Source: Planctomycetia bacterium
Lineage (GTDB): Bacteria > Planctomycetota > UBA1135 > GCA-002686595
DNA: 32,337 nucleotides
Reading direction: 5' to 3'
NCBI GenBank assembly: GCA_005799545.1
Contig: SYGM01000053.1
Span: 1-32,337, forward strand
Below, in pieces: positions 6,922 to 15,500 of the stretch (position 1 is its first letter; each line of letters starts with the position of its first letter). A program made the position numbers and the translations under genes. Under the pieces are notes generated by a model. The model saw nothing but the letters and a program-made list of their open reading frames with translations. It was not told the DNA's origin and did not search any database.

Positions 6922-8259
6922 ATGAGCGCAGCTGCCCGCATCCTGATCGTCGACGACGAGGAATTCGTGCGTGAATCGCTGGCCGAGCTGCTGCGCGCGC
7001 ACGGCCATGAAGTTGCGACCGCGCGCAACGGCAACGAAGCGGTGCAGTGGCTCGAGTCCCACCGCTGCGATGTGATCCTCAGCGATCTGCGCATGCCGCG
7101 CGCGGATGGCATGTCGCTGCTCGCGCAGGCGCGCCGCCACGATGCGCGCATTCCGATCGTGCTGATCACCGGCGCCGGCACCGTGCAGGATGCCGTGCAG
7201 GCCATGCGTCAGGGTGCCTTCGACTTCGTGCTGAAGCCGGTGGAACCGGACGCGCTGCTGCGGCTGATGAATCGCGCCGTCGAGCACTCGCGTCTGCAGG
7301 GAGAGCTCGCCGGCCTGCGCACCTCGATGGCGACATGGCGGCGGCGCGAAGCCCTGATCGGCAGCTCCGCGCGCATGCAGCGCCTGCGCCAGGAGATCGA
7401 GCGCTGCACGAGGGCGCGCAGTGTCCTGATCGCCGGACCGTCCGGCAGCGGCAAGGAGCTGATTGCGCGCGAGTGGCACCTGCACGGCCCGCGCGCCAAG
7501 GAGGCGCTAGTGGGCTTCGATCCGCTGCGCGATGTGCTCGCCGAGCGCGCTCTGCAGGCCGAGGGCGGCACGCTGATGCTGCTCAATGTCGGCGAAAGCG
7601 GGCCGGCCCTGCAGCTGGAGCTCGCCCGTCTGATCGAACAGGGCGAGGTGCGCAGCGCCGCCGGAGGCACGCGCGTGCTCCATCTGGGCATCGCAGCGCT
7701 GTTGAAGCAGGAACCCGGCTGCGCGGACGCGCTGGCGGCACTGCGACCGGAATTGCGGGCGGCGCTGGGCGGGGCGCGCATCGACGCTCCCGCTCTGCGC
7801 GAGCACCTGGAGGATCTGCCGGAACTGTGCGCGCACCTCTTGCTGCACGCATCAGGTCCTGACCAGCGCACGACGCAGCTTTCGGAAGAGGCGCTCGCGG
7901 AGCTGCGCGAACACGAGTGGTCTGGCAACGTCGATGAGCTGCGCAATGTGCTCGAACGCGCCTCGCTGGCGGCTTCTCCGGATGCCCCCATGGCGGGTCT
8001 GCAGGCGGAAAACCTGCGCGAACAGCTGCGCCCGCTGGCGAGCAGACCCGCAGAGTCATCCGGGGGCGAGCTCACGCGGCTCCTGGAGTTCAACCTGCGA
8101 CGGAATGTCGACGCGCGCGAGCGAGAGCTGGTGATCGGCGCGCTCGCGCGCGCCAAGGGCATCAAGAAGGAAGCCTGCGAGCTGCTCGGGATCGATCCGC
8201 GCAACCTCGGCTACTACGTGCGCAAGCACAGGATCCGCGACGCGGAGTGGTCGCGCTGA
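6922..8259 (+). CDS. NtrC-family response regulator with degenerate AAA+ domain
   Basis: A 445-aa protein. The receiver domain (1-120) is complete: DD at 11-12, phospho-acceptor Asp55 in SDLRMPR, Thr/Gly at 83-84 and Lys105. Residues 144-350 are a sigma54-activator AAA+ domain by position. Walker A is kept (GPSGSGK, 172-178). The GAFTGA loop region is deleted, Walker B reads GTLMLLNVGES instead of GTLFLDEIG, and the FREDLYYRL sensor segment is missing. The later HEWSGNVDELRNVLER segment is kept. A Fis-type helix-turn-helix (KKEACELLGIDPRNLGYYV) lies at 416-433. It probably binds DNA and receives phosphate but is unlikely to remodel sigma54 polymerase. GGATGAGG precedes the ATG at 6922; the longer in-frame extension upstream is the shadow of the kinase gene. 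Confidence 0.92.
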   Translation: MSAAARILIVDDEEFVRESLAELLRAHGHEVATARNGNEAVQWLESHRCDVILSDLRMPRADGMSLLAQARRHDARIPIVLITGAGTVQDAVQAMRQGAFDFVLKPVEPDALLRLMNRAVEHSRLQGELAGLRTSMATWRRREALIGSSARMQRLRQEIERCTRARSVLIAGPSGSGKELIAREWHLHGPRAKEALVGFDPLRDVLAERALQAEGGTLMLLNVGESGPALQLELARLIEQGEVRSAAGGTRVLHLGIAALLKQEPGCADALAALRPELRAALGGARIDAPALREHLEDLPELCAHLLLHASGPDQRTTQLSEEALAELREHEWSGNVDELRNVLERASLAASPDAPMAGLQAENLREQLRPLASRPAESSGGELTRLLEFNLRRNVDARERELVIGALARAKGIKKEACELLGIDPRNLGYYVRKHRIRDAEWSR

Positions 8260-8300
8260 GTTTCGCCCGGCGTTCGCGGCCTTCAGCCAGCCGCCCAGGA

Positions 8301-9065
8301 TCAGGCGCGGGGACGCGCGATCACCAGCACGTGGAAACCGAGCAATGACAGGCCCGGCGTCGCGCACAGCACCCGATCCAGCCCCAGGAAGAAGCGCGTG
8401 ATCCAGACATTGCCCGGGATGTGCTTGAGCACGCCGAGGTGGTCGGGGAAACCGGCGAACACGTAGGCGAACACGCCGTACTTCTTGACCTTGATGACTT
8501 CGAGGCCGCCCTGCTCGCACAGGCGGACGATGCCCTTGCGGGTGAAGCCCTCGTCGCCCTCGTCGAAATGCGTACTTTTCCTGTAGAGCACCGCGCGGGC
8601 AAACCGGATCAGCGGGTTGTCGTTGCAGGGCTCGCTCATGATCAGGACGCCATTCGACCCGAGCACCTCCCGGCAGTTGGCGAGAAAGCGCACGTGGTCG
8701 CGCACGTGGTGCAGCGAGCCCTTGCAGAACACCACATCAAAGGCCCCGGGCTGGAAGGGCAGGCGCTCGGCATCCCCCGTCACCAGCCGCGCCCCGGGAA
8801 TGTACTGCTCCGAGACCCGCAGCATGTCATGGCTGATGTCCAGGCCCACCGCACCGGGGTGCTTGGCATCCAGTTCCGCGAGGAAGAAACCCGTCCCGCA
8901 GCCCAGATCGAGCACCCGTCCGGCCCCCGAAGGCACATGCGAGATCATCTCGGCATGCCAATCCTGCTGGAACAGCCGGGAGAAGGGCAGGCTGTAGCGG
9001 TAGGCGTAGCGCGGGGCCAGGGCCCGGTGCAGATCGATCTGCGCTTGCGCGTTGGATGTGGACAT
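8301..9065 (-). CDS. Class I SAM-dependent methyltransferase
   Basis: A 254-aa protein. Motif I VLDLGCGTGFF (51-61) and the acidic GLDIS after the second strand (Asp76) bind S-adenosylmethionine. TGDAERLPFQPGAFDVVFC (about 96-114) fits the Methyltransf_11 family (UbiE-like and related). LHHV at 118-121 is the usual post-motif. The C-terminal part (residues 190-254) is hydrophobic and aromatic and may bind a lipid or polyprenyl substrate. The substrate cannot be named. The gene converges on the regulator gene (41 bp between stops) and diverges from an SGNH hydrolase 35 bp away. A minus-strand TAGACT box at 9089-9084 lies 19 nt before the start. Confidence 0.88.
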   Translation of the reverse strand: MSTSNAQAQIDLHRALAPRYAYRYSLPFSRLFQQDWHAEMISHVPSGAGRVLDLGCGTGFFLAELDAKHPGAVGLDISHDMLRVSEQYIPGARLVTGDAERLPFQPGAFDVVFCKGSLHHVRDHVRFLANCREVLGSNGVLIMSEPCNDNPLIRFARAVLYRKSTHFDEGDEGFTRKGIVRLCEQGGLEVIKVKKYGVFAYVFAGFPDHLGVLKHIPGNVWITRFFLGLDRVLCATPGLSLLGFHVLVIARPRA

Positions 9066-9083
9066 GCGCGGTTGGTTTTGGGA

Positions 9084-9094
9084 AGTCTAACGCT
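9084..9094. promoter_or_regulatory. Overlapping -10-like boxes between methyltransferase and SGNH genes
   Basis: Minus-strand TAGACT (9089-9084) overlaps plus-strand TAACGCT (9088-9094) by 2 bp. The minus box is the same hexamer as the one upstream of the DJ-1 gene. The plus box ends 7 nt before the ATG at 9101. The plus-strand match to TANNNT is imperfect, because the T comes one base late. No -35 element is evident. Confidence 0.3.
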
Positions 9095-9100
9095 TCCAGC

Positions 9101-9880
9101 ATGGAAGCTGCCCCCCCCACCATCGGTTCCCCGTCCCCGGCGCTGAAGCTCTTCGCGGCCGCCGGGCTTGCGCTGGCGCTGGCCGTGGTGCTGGCATGGC
9201 ACGACTGGCTGCCCGGCGGCTACCGGCTGCGCTCCCAGTTCGAATCAGATACCGCCCGCTCACTGCGCGCGACCGAGCTGCACGCATTCCAGCGCCTGGA
9301 AGAATTTGCCGAGTCCAATCCGGCCGCGCCGCGCGGAGCCACGCTGTTCCTCGGCTCCTCGACGATCGAGCGCTTTCCTCTGGAGGAGTGCTTCCCGGGT
9401 AAGCCCTGCCTGGATCGCGGCATCAACAACGCGGACCTCCGGCTTCTGCACGCGGTGCTGGCGGAAGTGCTGCCGCGCCAGAAGCTGCGCGCAGCCGTGA
9501 TTTATGCAGGCAGTCCGGATCTGCACGCCGGCAGGCCCGTCGAGGAGATCCTGCTCGGGATGCGGCAGCTGGTGCAGCGCCTGCGTCTTTCCGAGGGCAT
9601 CAACCTGCCGATCGCCCTGATCGGCGTGATGCCGGCGCGTGAAACCACGCCGGAGCGCGCCGGAGAGCTGCGCGCGCTGGACCGCGGTCTGATGGAGCTG
9701 ACGCGCGATCTGAACCTCTCCTATGTGCCTACGCTGCGACCCCCGCTGGTCGACTCCGAACTGCGGCTCAACGCCGCGATCTCGATCGATGATCGCCACC
9801 TATCGCCGGCGGGCTACTCGATTCTGGCGCGCTGGCTGATCGAGGAAGGCGGCGAGGCCGGCCGGGGACTGGCGCCGTGA
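9101..9880 (+). CDS. Membrane-anchored SGNH/GDSL-type hydrolase
   Basis: A 259-aa protein. One N-terminal hydrophobic helix (about 15-33) anchors or exports it. Block I LFLGSSTIERF carries the nucleophile Ser86. RGINNA (106-111) supplies the block II glycine. Block V DDRHLSP gives the Asp230/His233 pair. Block III, normally GxND, reads AGSPD, so the oxyanion-hole Asn is lost. The SGNH family contains esterases and acetyltransferases acting on polysaccharides; here it lies next to a flippase gene and a second SGNH gene, suggesting modification of an exported glycan. The start at 9101 is preferred over the in-frame ATG at 9056 because the latter overlaps the divergent gene. Confidence 0.75.
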   Translation: MEAAPPTIGSPSPALKLFAAAGLALALAVVLAWHDWLPGGYRLRSQFESDTARSLRATELHAFQRLEEFAESNPAAPRGATLFLGSSTIERFPLEECFPGKPCLDRGINNADLRLLHAVLAEVLPRQKLRAAVIYAGSPDLHAGRPVEEILLGMRQLVQRLRLSEGINLPIALIGVMPARETTPERAGELRALDRGLMELTRDLNLSYVPTLRPPLVDSELRLNAAISIDDRHLSPAGYSILARWLIEEGGEAGRGLAP

Positions 9881-9896
9881 TGGAAACGCTGCACTC

Positions 9897-11408
9897 ATGC
9901 TGAGAAGCGTCGTCGGCACCTGGGGGCTCAATGTGCTGCAGATGGCGGCGCTGCTGGTGCTCTCGCCGTGGGTGCTGGCGCGACTGGGGCCGGATCCCAA
10001 CGGATTGTGGACCGCGCTGATCTCGATCACGGGGATCCTGAGCCTGTTCATCCTCGGCGTGCCGATGGCCTCCGTGCGCGCCATCGCCGAAGGCGTCGCG
10101 CGCAAGGATGCCGCCGCGGTGCAGCGTGCGGTTTCAACCTGCATGGCGATCTGCGCGGCGCTGGGGCTGCTGGCGCTGGCGGTGGCGGGAATCGCCTACC
10201 TCTACTTCGACGCACGCGTGCTGGGCGGCACTGCGGGTGCGGGACTCGATCCGCAGACGCTCGACAGCGCGCGGATGGCATTCGGAATCCTCGCGTTGCA
10301 GGTCGCGTGCGGGTTCGTGATGCGCCTGCCGTATGGAATTCTCGAAGCGCACGGCGATTTCCTGGCCCGCAACGGAGTGCAGGCCTTCGAACTGGCGCTG
10401 CGCTTCGCCACGACGATGGCGCTGCTCAGCTGGCGCGCGGAACTCTCGGTGCTGGCGCTGGTGCAGGTGATCTGCATGTTGGCCGAGTTCGCGGTGGCGC
10501 TGATCGTGCTGCGCCGCCGGCATCCAGACATCCGCTTCTCCCTGTGCGGCTATGACCGCACTGCGGCGCGCAGCATCCTCTCCTTCAGCATCTTCGCCAT
10601 GCTGTTGAATGTCGGGGCGCTGCTGGCGTTCCGCCTGGATGGACTGGTCATCAGCTCCTTTCTTCCGGCAAGAGCAGCAACAGAGTTCGATCTTGGCAAC
10701 AAGTTCTTTGACCCGCTGATGCAGCTGGTCATCTCGGTCGGTGCGGTCGTGATGCCGATGGCCACGCGCCTGAAGACGGGCGGCGACACGGTAACGCTGC
10801 GCGCGATCTTCCTGCGCTGGTCCAGGCTCTCGCTCTCGCTGGTGCTGCTCGTGGGCGGATACCTGATGGTGCTGGGCCCGGAGTTTCTCGCGACCTGGGT
10901 CGGCGAGGAGTACCGCGAGCCCTCCGGCGGCGTGCTGCGCGTGCTGATGGCTTCGTTCTTCTTCTATCTGCCGGTGCGCGGCGTTGCGCTGCCGATCCTG
11001 ATGGGCATGGGCAAGCCCAAAGCCCCGGCGCTGTGCCTGCTGGCGATGGGCCTCGCGAACCTCGGCCTGAGCCTCGCGCTGGTGACTCCGCAGGGCATCT
11101 TCGGGGTGGCGCTGGGCACGGCGATCCCGAATCTCGCCTTCGCCGTGTTCGTGCTGGTGCTCGCCTGCCGCGAGCTCGAGGTGAGCGTGCTGGATTGGGT
11201 CCGTGAGTCGGCGCTGCGCCCGCTCGTCGGGGCCGCCATCCCGGTGTCGGCGCTGGCTCTGGTCGCGTGGCAATGGAACACAGGCGGCTGGCCGATGCTG
11301 ATCGGACTGGGCATCGGCTATGTGCTGCTCTTCGCGCTGGTGTGGTTCGCTTGGGTTCTGCGTGGTGATCCGGATCTCGATCTGTCACGGCGCTGGAAGC
11401 GGGGCTAG
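9897..11408 (+). CDS. MOP-superfamily flippase (Wzx/polysaccharide biosynthesis type)
   Basis: A 503-aa integral membrane protein with about 12-14 hydrophobic helices spread over its whole length and short basic loops, the length and pattern of the PST/Wzx branch of the multidrug/oligosaccharidyl-lipid/polysaccharide exporters. The N-terminal stretch GTWGLNVLQMAALLVLSPWVLARLGP has the usual opening of these flippases, with a conserved Gly and aromatic residues before LWTALISITGI. It would move a lipid-linked glycan across the inner membrane. It sits 16 bp after one SGNH gene and 3 bp before another, most likely in one operon. No glycosyltransferase or Wzy-like gene is adjacent, so its glycan is unknown. 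Confidence 0.85.
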   Translation: MLRSVVGTWGLNVLQMAALLVLSPWVLARLGPDPNGLWTALISITGILSLFILGVPMASVRAIAEGVARKDAAAVQRAVSTCMAICAALGLLALAVAGIAYLYFDARVLGGTAGAGLDPQTLDSARMAFGILALQVACGFVMRLPYGILEAHGDFLARNGVQAFELALRFATTMALLSWRAELSVLALVQVICMLAEFAVALIVLRRRHPDIRFSLCGYDRTAARSILSFSIFAMLLNVGALLAFRLDGLVISSFLPARAATEFDLGNKFFDPLMQLVISVGAVVMPMATRLKTGGDTVTLRAIFLRWSRLSLSLVLLVGGYLMVLGPEFLATWVGEEYREPSGGVLRVLMASFFFYLPVRGVALPILMGMGKPKAPALCLLAMGLANLGLSLALVTPQGIFGVALGTAIPNLAFAVFVLVLACRELEVSVLDWVRESALRPLVGAAIPVSALALVAWQWNTGGWPMLIGLGIGYVLLFALVWFAWVLRGDPDLDLSRRWKRG

Positions 11409-11411
11409 AGC

Positions 11412-12557
11412 ATGTCCCCGCAAGCCTGGCTGTTTCTCGTGATCGCACTGCCGCTGCTGTTTGCCGCGGCGGAACTGATCGCGCGCAGCTGGATCCGCTC
11501 CCGGGCGCGCTATTTCTGCTGGCCGCCGCATACGCGCTTCCGGATGCCGCTCGATCGCACCGTCTTCGCCAGCGGCGATGCCGAGGTGCGCTTCGACGTC
11601 AATCGTCTCGGTGAGCGCGGCGACGCACCGCCGCATTCCTTTGACGGCGTGTACCGCGTTCTGGTCGCGGGCGGCTCGGCAGCGGAGTGTTACTACCTCG
11701 ATCAGGACAGCAGCTGGCCGGGCCGGTTGCAGCAGCTGCTTTCCCGACCTGAGGCCTGTCAGCGGCTCGACGTCCGCGCAGCGCACGTCGGCAACATCGC
11801 GCGCTCGCTCGTGCCCTGCCGCGCGATCCGCTACCAGCTGGAAAAGCTCCTGCCGCAGCTGCCCCACAGCGATGCCGCGCTGCTGATGGTCGGCGCGAGC
11901 GATCTGGTGACCTGGCTCGAGCAGCACACGCCCGCACAGATCGATCCGGGCGGCTACGCGCTCGATTCGATCTTCGGACTGCATCCCGAGCGCAGCTTCG
12001 GCTGGAAGCCGGGCCAGCTGGCACTGCGACGCGCGGCTGCCAGCGCGCAGCGCGCCCTGCTGCGGCCCGTCGAGCGACGCGAGACCTCGGGCAAGCGACT
12101 GGCGGCGAACCGCGCCATGCGCGCCGGTGCCAAACAGATCCTTGAGGACATCGCGGATCCGGCACCGATGCTGCAGCGCTACGAAGCCGATCTGCGCGAG
12201 GTCCTGCGCGCGCTCAAGCGCCATTCGAAGCGCGTGGTGGTCGTGCAGCAGATCTGGCTCGAAAAATCCCTGACGCCGGAGGAAGCGCGTCAGCTGTGGA
12301 TGTTCGCCGCGGGCCGGCCCTACAAGGAACAGGTCGACGCCTACTACGCGCACGAGGTGATCTGGCCGTTGATGCGGGCCATCTACGAAATCGGTGGCCG
12401 AGTCGCCCGAGAGGAAGGCGTCGAGGCACTTGATCTGCAGAATCGGGTGCCGAGCGATCTGGAGCACTACTACGACGACATGCACCACACGCCGAAGGGT
12501 TGTGCACTCGTGGCGCGCCTCATCGCGGACCATCTCACGGGCGAAAGCCCCGCCTGA
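11412..12557 (+). CDS. Second membrane-anchored SGNH/GDSL-type hydrolase
   Basis: A 381-aa protein with an N-terminal helix at about 5-22, then an exported domain. Block I is LVAGGSAAE with Ser89; block II is HVGN (Gly127, Asn128); block III is MVGASDL in place of GxND; block V is DDMHHTP with Asp355 and His358. The layout resembles the SGNH proteins of exopolysaccharide loci, such as AlgX/AlgJ-like O-acetylation proteins, but I see no membrane-bound O-acetyltransferase gene here. It begins 3 bp after the flippase stop, which indicates co-transcription. Like the SGNH protein at 9101 it lacks the block III Asn, so the two may share an altered active site. Confidence 0.75.
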   Translation: MSPQAWLFLVIALPLLFAAAELIARSWIRSRARYFCWPPHTRFRMPLDRTVFASGDAEVRFDVNRLGERGDAPPHSFDGVYRVLVAGGSAAECYYLDQDSSWPGRLQQLLSRPEACQRLDVRAAHVGNIARSLVPCRAIRYQLEKLLPQLPHSDAALLMVGASDLVTWLEQHTPAQIDPGGYALDSIFGLHPERSFGWKPGQLALRRAAASAQRALLRPVERRETSGKRLAANRAMRAGAKQILEDIADPAPMLQRYEADLREVLRALKRHSKRVVVVQQIWLEKSLTPEEARQLWMFAAGRPYKEQVDAYYAHEVIWPLMRAIYEIGGRVAREEGVEALDLQNRVPSDLEHYYDDMHHTPKGCALVARLIADHLTGESPA

Positions 12558-12572
12558 AGCGCCTGCGGCTGC

Positions 12573-12578
12573 TAAGCT
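12573..12578 (+). promoter_or_regulatory. -10-like TAAGCT upstream of the PVC cytochrome gene
   Basis: TAAGCT ends 10 nt before the ATG at 12588, in the 30-bp gap after the SGNH gene. It has the same spacing as several other start-proximal boxes in this window, and it lacks a clear -35. There is no Shine-Dalgarno sequence between box and start. Confidence 0.35.
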
Positions 12579-12587
12579 CGGTGGATC

Positions 12588-15500
12588 ATGACCGAGTTGC
12601 TCCTGCTGTGTGCCGCGTTGTTGCAGACGGACGCGGATCTGTCACCTGAGTCCGAACGGGCGAGCTTCCGCCTCCCGGCCGGCTATCGCATCGAGTGCGT
12701 GATCAGCGAGCCGCAAGCGCGCAAGATCGTCGACATCGCCTTCGATCAATCCGGCGCAATGTGGGCCGTCACGGCAAGCGAATATCCGGTGGACGGCAAC
12801 GAAGACTCGCGCGCAGCCGAGCTTTACAGGAACGGCGGCCGGGATCAGGTGCTCGTGGTCGAGCGCCCCTGGGAGGGCACCTACAGGACTCCCCGCGTGT
12901 TCGCGGATGGCCTCGCGATGCCCATGACGGTGCTGCCGCTTCCGGAAGGCGTTCTGATCCAGCACGGCAGCGAGATCCTGCGCCTGCGCGATACCGACGC
13001 AGACGGCAAGTCTGATGCCCGCGACGTGCTGCTGAGCGGCTTCGGAATCGAGGATTCGCACCTGCTGCCGCATCGTTTCCTGCGTGCGCCGGACGGCTGG
13101 ATCTACATGGCGCAGGGCGCATTCAACAACTCGAACGTGCGCGACGGCAGCGGCGGCACGACGCGCTTCGATCAGTGCAAGATCGGTCGCTTCACGCGCG
13201 ACGGCATGCACTTCGAAACGCTGGGCGTCGGCCTAAACAACATCTGGGGCATGGTGTTTGACGAGCACGGCGAATTCCTGATTCAGGAAGCCAACGACAT
13301 GGGCTTCGGGGTCACGCCCTTCGTGTTCGGCGCCAGCTATCCTGGCATCGGCGACCATCGTTTCCGACCGCATGCGCCAGTCCAACCCACGTCGACCGAA
13401 TTGCGCTTCGGCGGCACGGGTCTTTCCGGACTTGCACACACCAGCAGCCTCGAGAGTTTCCCCGCGCCCTATGACGGCGCGGTCTTCGTCGCCAATCCGA
13501 TCGAACGCCGCGTGCAGGCCGTCAAGCCTTCCGGACGCGGGATCGAAACGAGCTTCGAGATGCTGCCGGTGTTCGTGCAGACCGAGGATCCGCGCTTCCG
13601 CCCCATCGCTGTGCACTTCGGACCCGATGACAGCCTCTACATCGTCGATTGGTACAATCCGATCATCTCGCACAACGAAGTGCCGCGCACGCATCCCGAC
13701 CGCGACCGCGTGCGCACGCGCGTCTGGCGCGTGCGTCACGAGAGCCAGGGCGCGGCGCAGGTGCCGGATCTCCGCATGGCCGCTGACGCCGCGCTGCTGA
13801 AGCACTTGGACTCGCCGATCGAGTTCACCGCGCGCGGCTCCTGGCGCGAGCTTGTGGATCGCGGCGCACGCGGGCTCGCCGCGCAACTGCGCGAGCAGGC
13901 GCTCGATCGCCGACGGAGCAGCGGTGCGCGACTGCTCGCCCTCTGGACGCTCGAGGGAACGGGTCAGTGCGATGCGGAACTCACCCGCAGGCTTCTGGAG
14001 GAGCCTGAGCCGGCCCTCCGGCGCAGTGCGATTCGCGCGCTGGCCGCATCACGAGCCGATGCCAGCACGCTGCTGGCGCTTCAGCCAAGTCCCCTGCTCG
14101 ACACCGACACCGAGACGCGCTGCGAGTGGCTGCGGGCGCTGGCGCGCACGGGCGAGTGCAACGCGGAGTATCTGGCCGCCGTGCTGCGGCATGTGCCTGC
14201 CCCCGATGAGCGCGAGACCGTGACCGCCGAGCAGGGAGGCACGCGCACGCTGCGCGGAGCTTCTCTGGCGGCAATGCGCACGCGCATGTGGATGCGCATT
14301 GCGCTGGAAAACCGGCGCGAAGCGCTGGAACGCTGGCTCGACACGGATCCTGGAATCGACTGCGAGGCGCGCGCTCTGGCCGGACTGGTGCTCGGGGGAA
14401 CGGATGGCGCTTCTCGACTCGCCTCGGCACTTGCTGAATCAAACCGCGAGCCGCACGCCGAGGAGCTGGCCTTGCTCGCGCGCTGCAGTTCCGCGCCGGG
14501 CGCGCTGGACTGCCTCGTGAAGCAGCTGGAATCCGCGGAGCGCGCCGCCACGACGTTGAATGCGCTGCTGACCGCCTATCCGGGTGATTTCTCGCCGGAG
14601 ATGAAGGCGCGCATCGTCAGTGCCGCGCGCCGCATCGAGGATCAGGGGCTGCGGATCCGTCTGGCCTCCACGCTGGAGCTGCGCGAGCTGATTCCGGATC
14701 TGGCGGCGACGGCCGGCTCTGCGGGCGCCGAGCGCACTCTACGGCGGGATGCGCTGCGCGCGCTGACGCGCCTGCGGCACGAGGATCCGGAGCTGTACGC
14801 TGGCCTGGCCGATGCCAGCCTGCCGGGCGATGAGCTGCAGAGCGAAGCCGTGCTGGCGCTGTGCGCCGGCCGGAGCACAGCCACGCTCCGGAGCGCGCTG
14901 GAGCGGATCGGCGACTGGTCGCCAGCGCTGGCGCGACGCGCGATCGGCCAGCTGACGCTTTCCAAGGAGGGCTGTGAGGCCATCCTGGAGGCCGCGCAGG
15001 CACGGCGACTGCCGATGCGCGTGCTGGATGAGCGCGCGCTGCAGTCCATGGAAGAATTCCTCGCGAATCCTGCGGCGTTGCAGGCGCTGCGCGAGCAGCG
15101 CGGCATGCTCGGACGCGAGTTGCTGGTGCTGGATGGCGGAGCGTTGGACGCGGCGGACACCGACCTGACGCTGGCACCGCCGTTCACGATCGAGGCCTGG
15201 GTGCAGTGCGGCGAGGGTGTCGACAACCGCGAAGGGATCCTCTGCGTGCCCGGCAAGTTCGACTTCAACTTCGCGGGCGGCAAGCCGCGGCTGTATCTCG
15301 GGCCTGAGCGGGGCGATGTGCTGATTGCACGCTCGACTCTGGAGCCAGGGCGCTGGACACACCTCGCGCTCTCGGCCGATGAGAGCGGCCATCTGCGCCT
15401 CTACATCGACGGCATACTGCACGAGAGCGCGACGGCGCACATGGGTTCCTTCGAGGGCCTCGATGTGGGCCGCACGACGCCCGGCCATCCGCGGCTCAAC

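Noticed and set aside
5487-7205. Long minus-strand reading frame over the DUF523 and histidine-kinase genes
   Set aside because: It is antisense to a protein with all kinase motifs and has no recognisable domain; long shadow frames are expected at this GC content.
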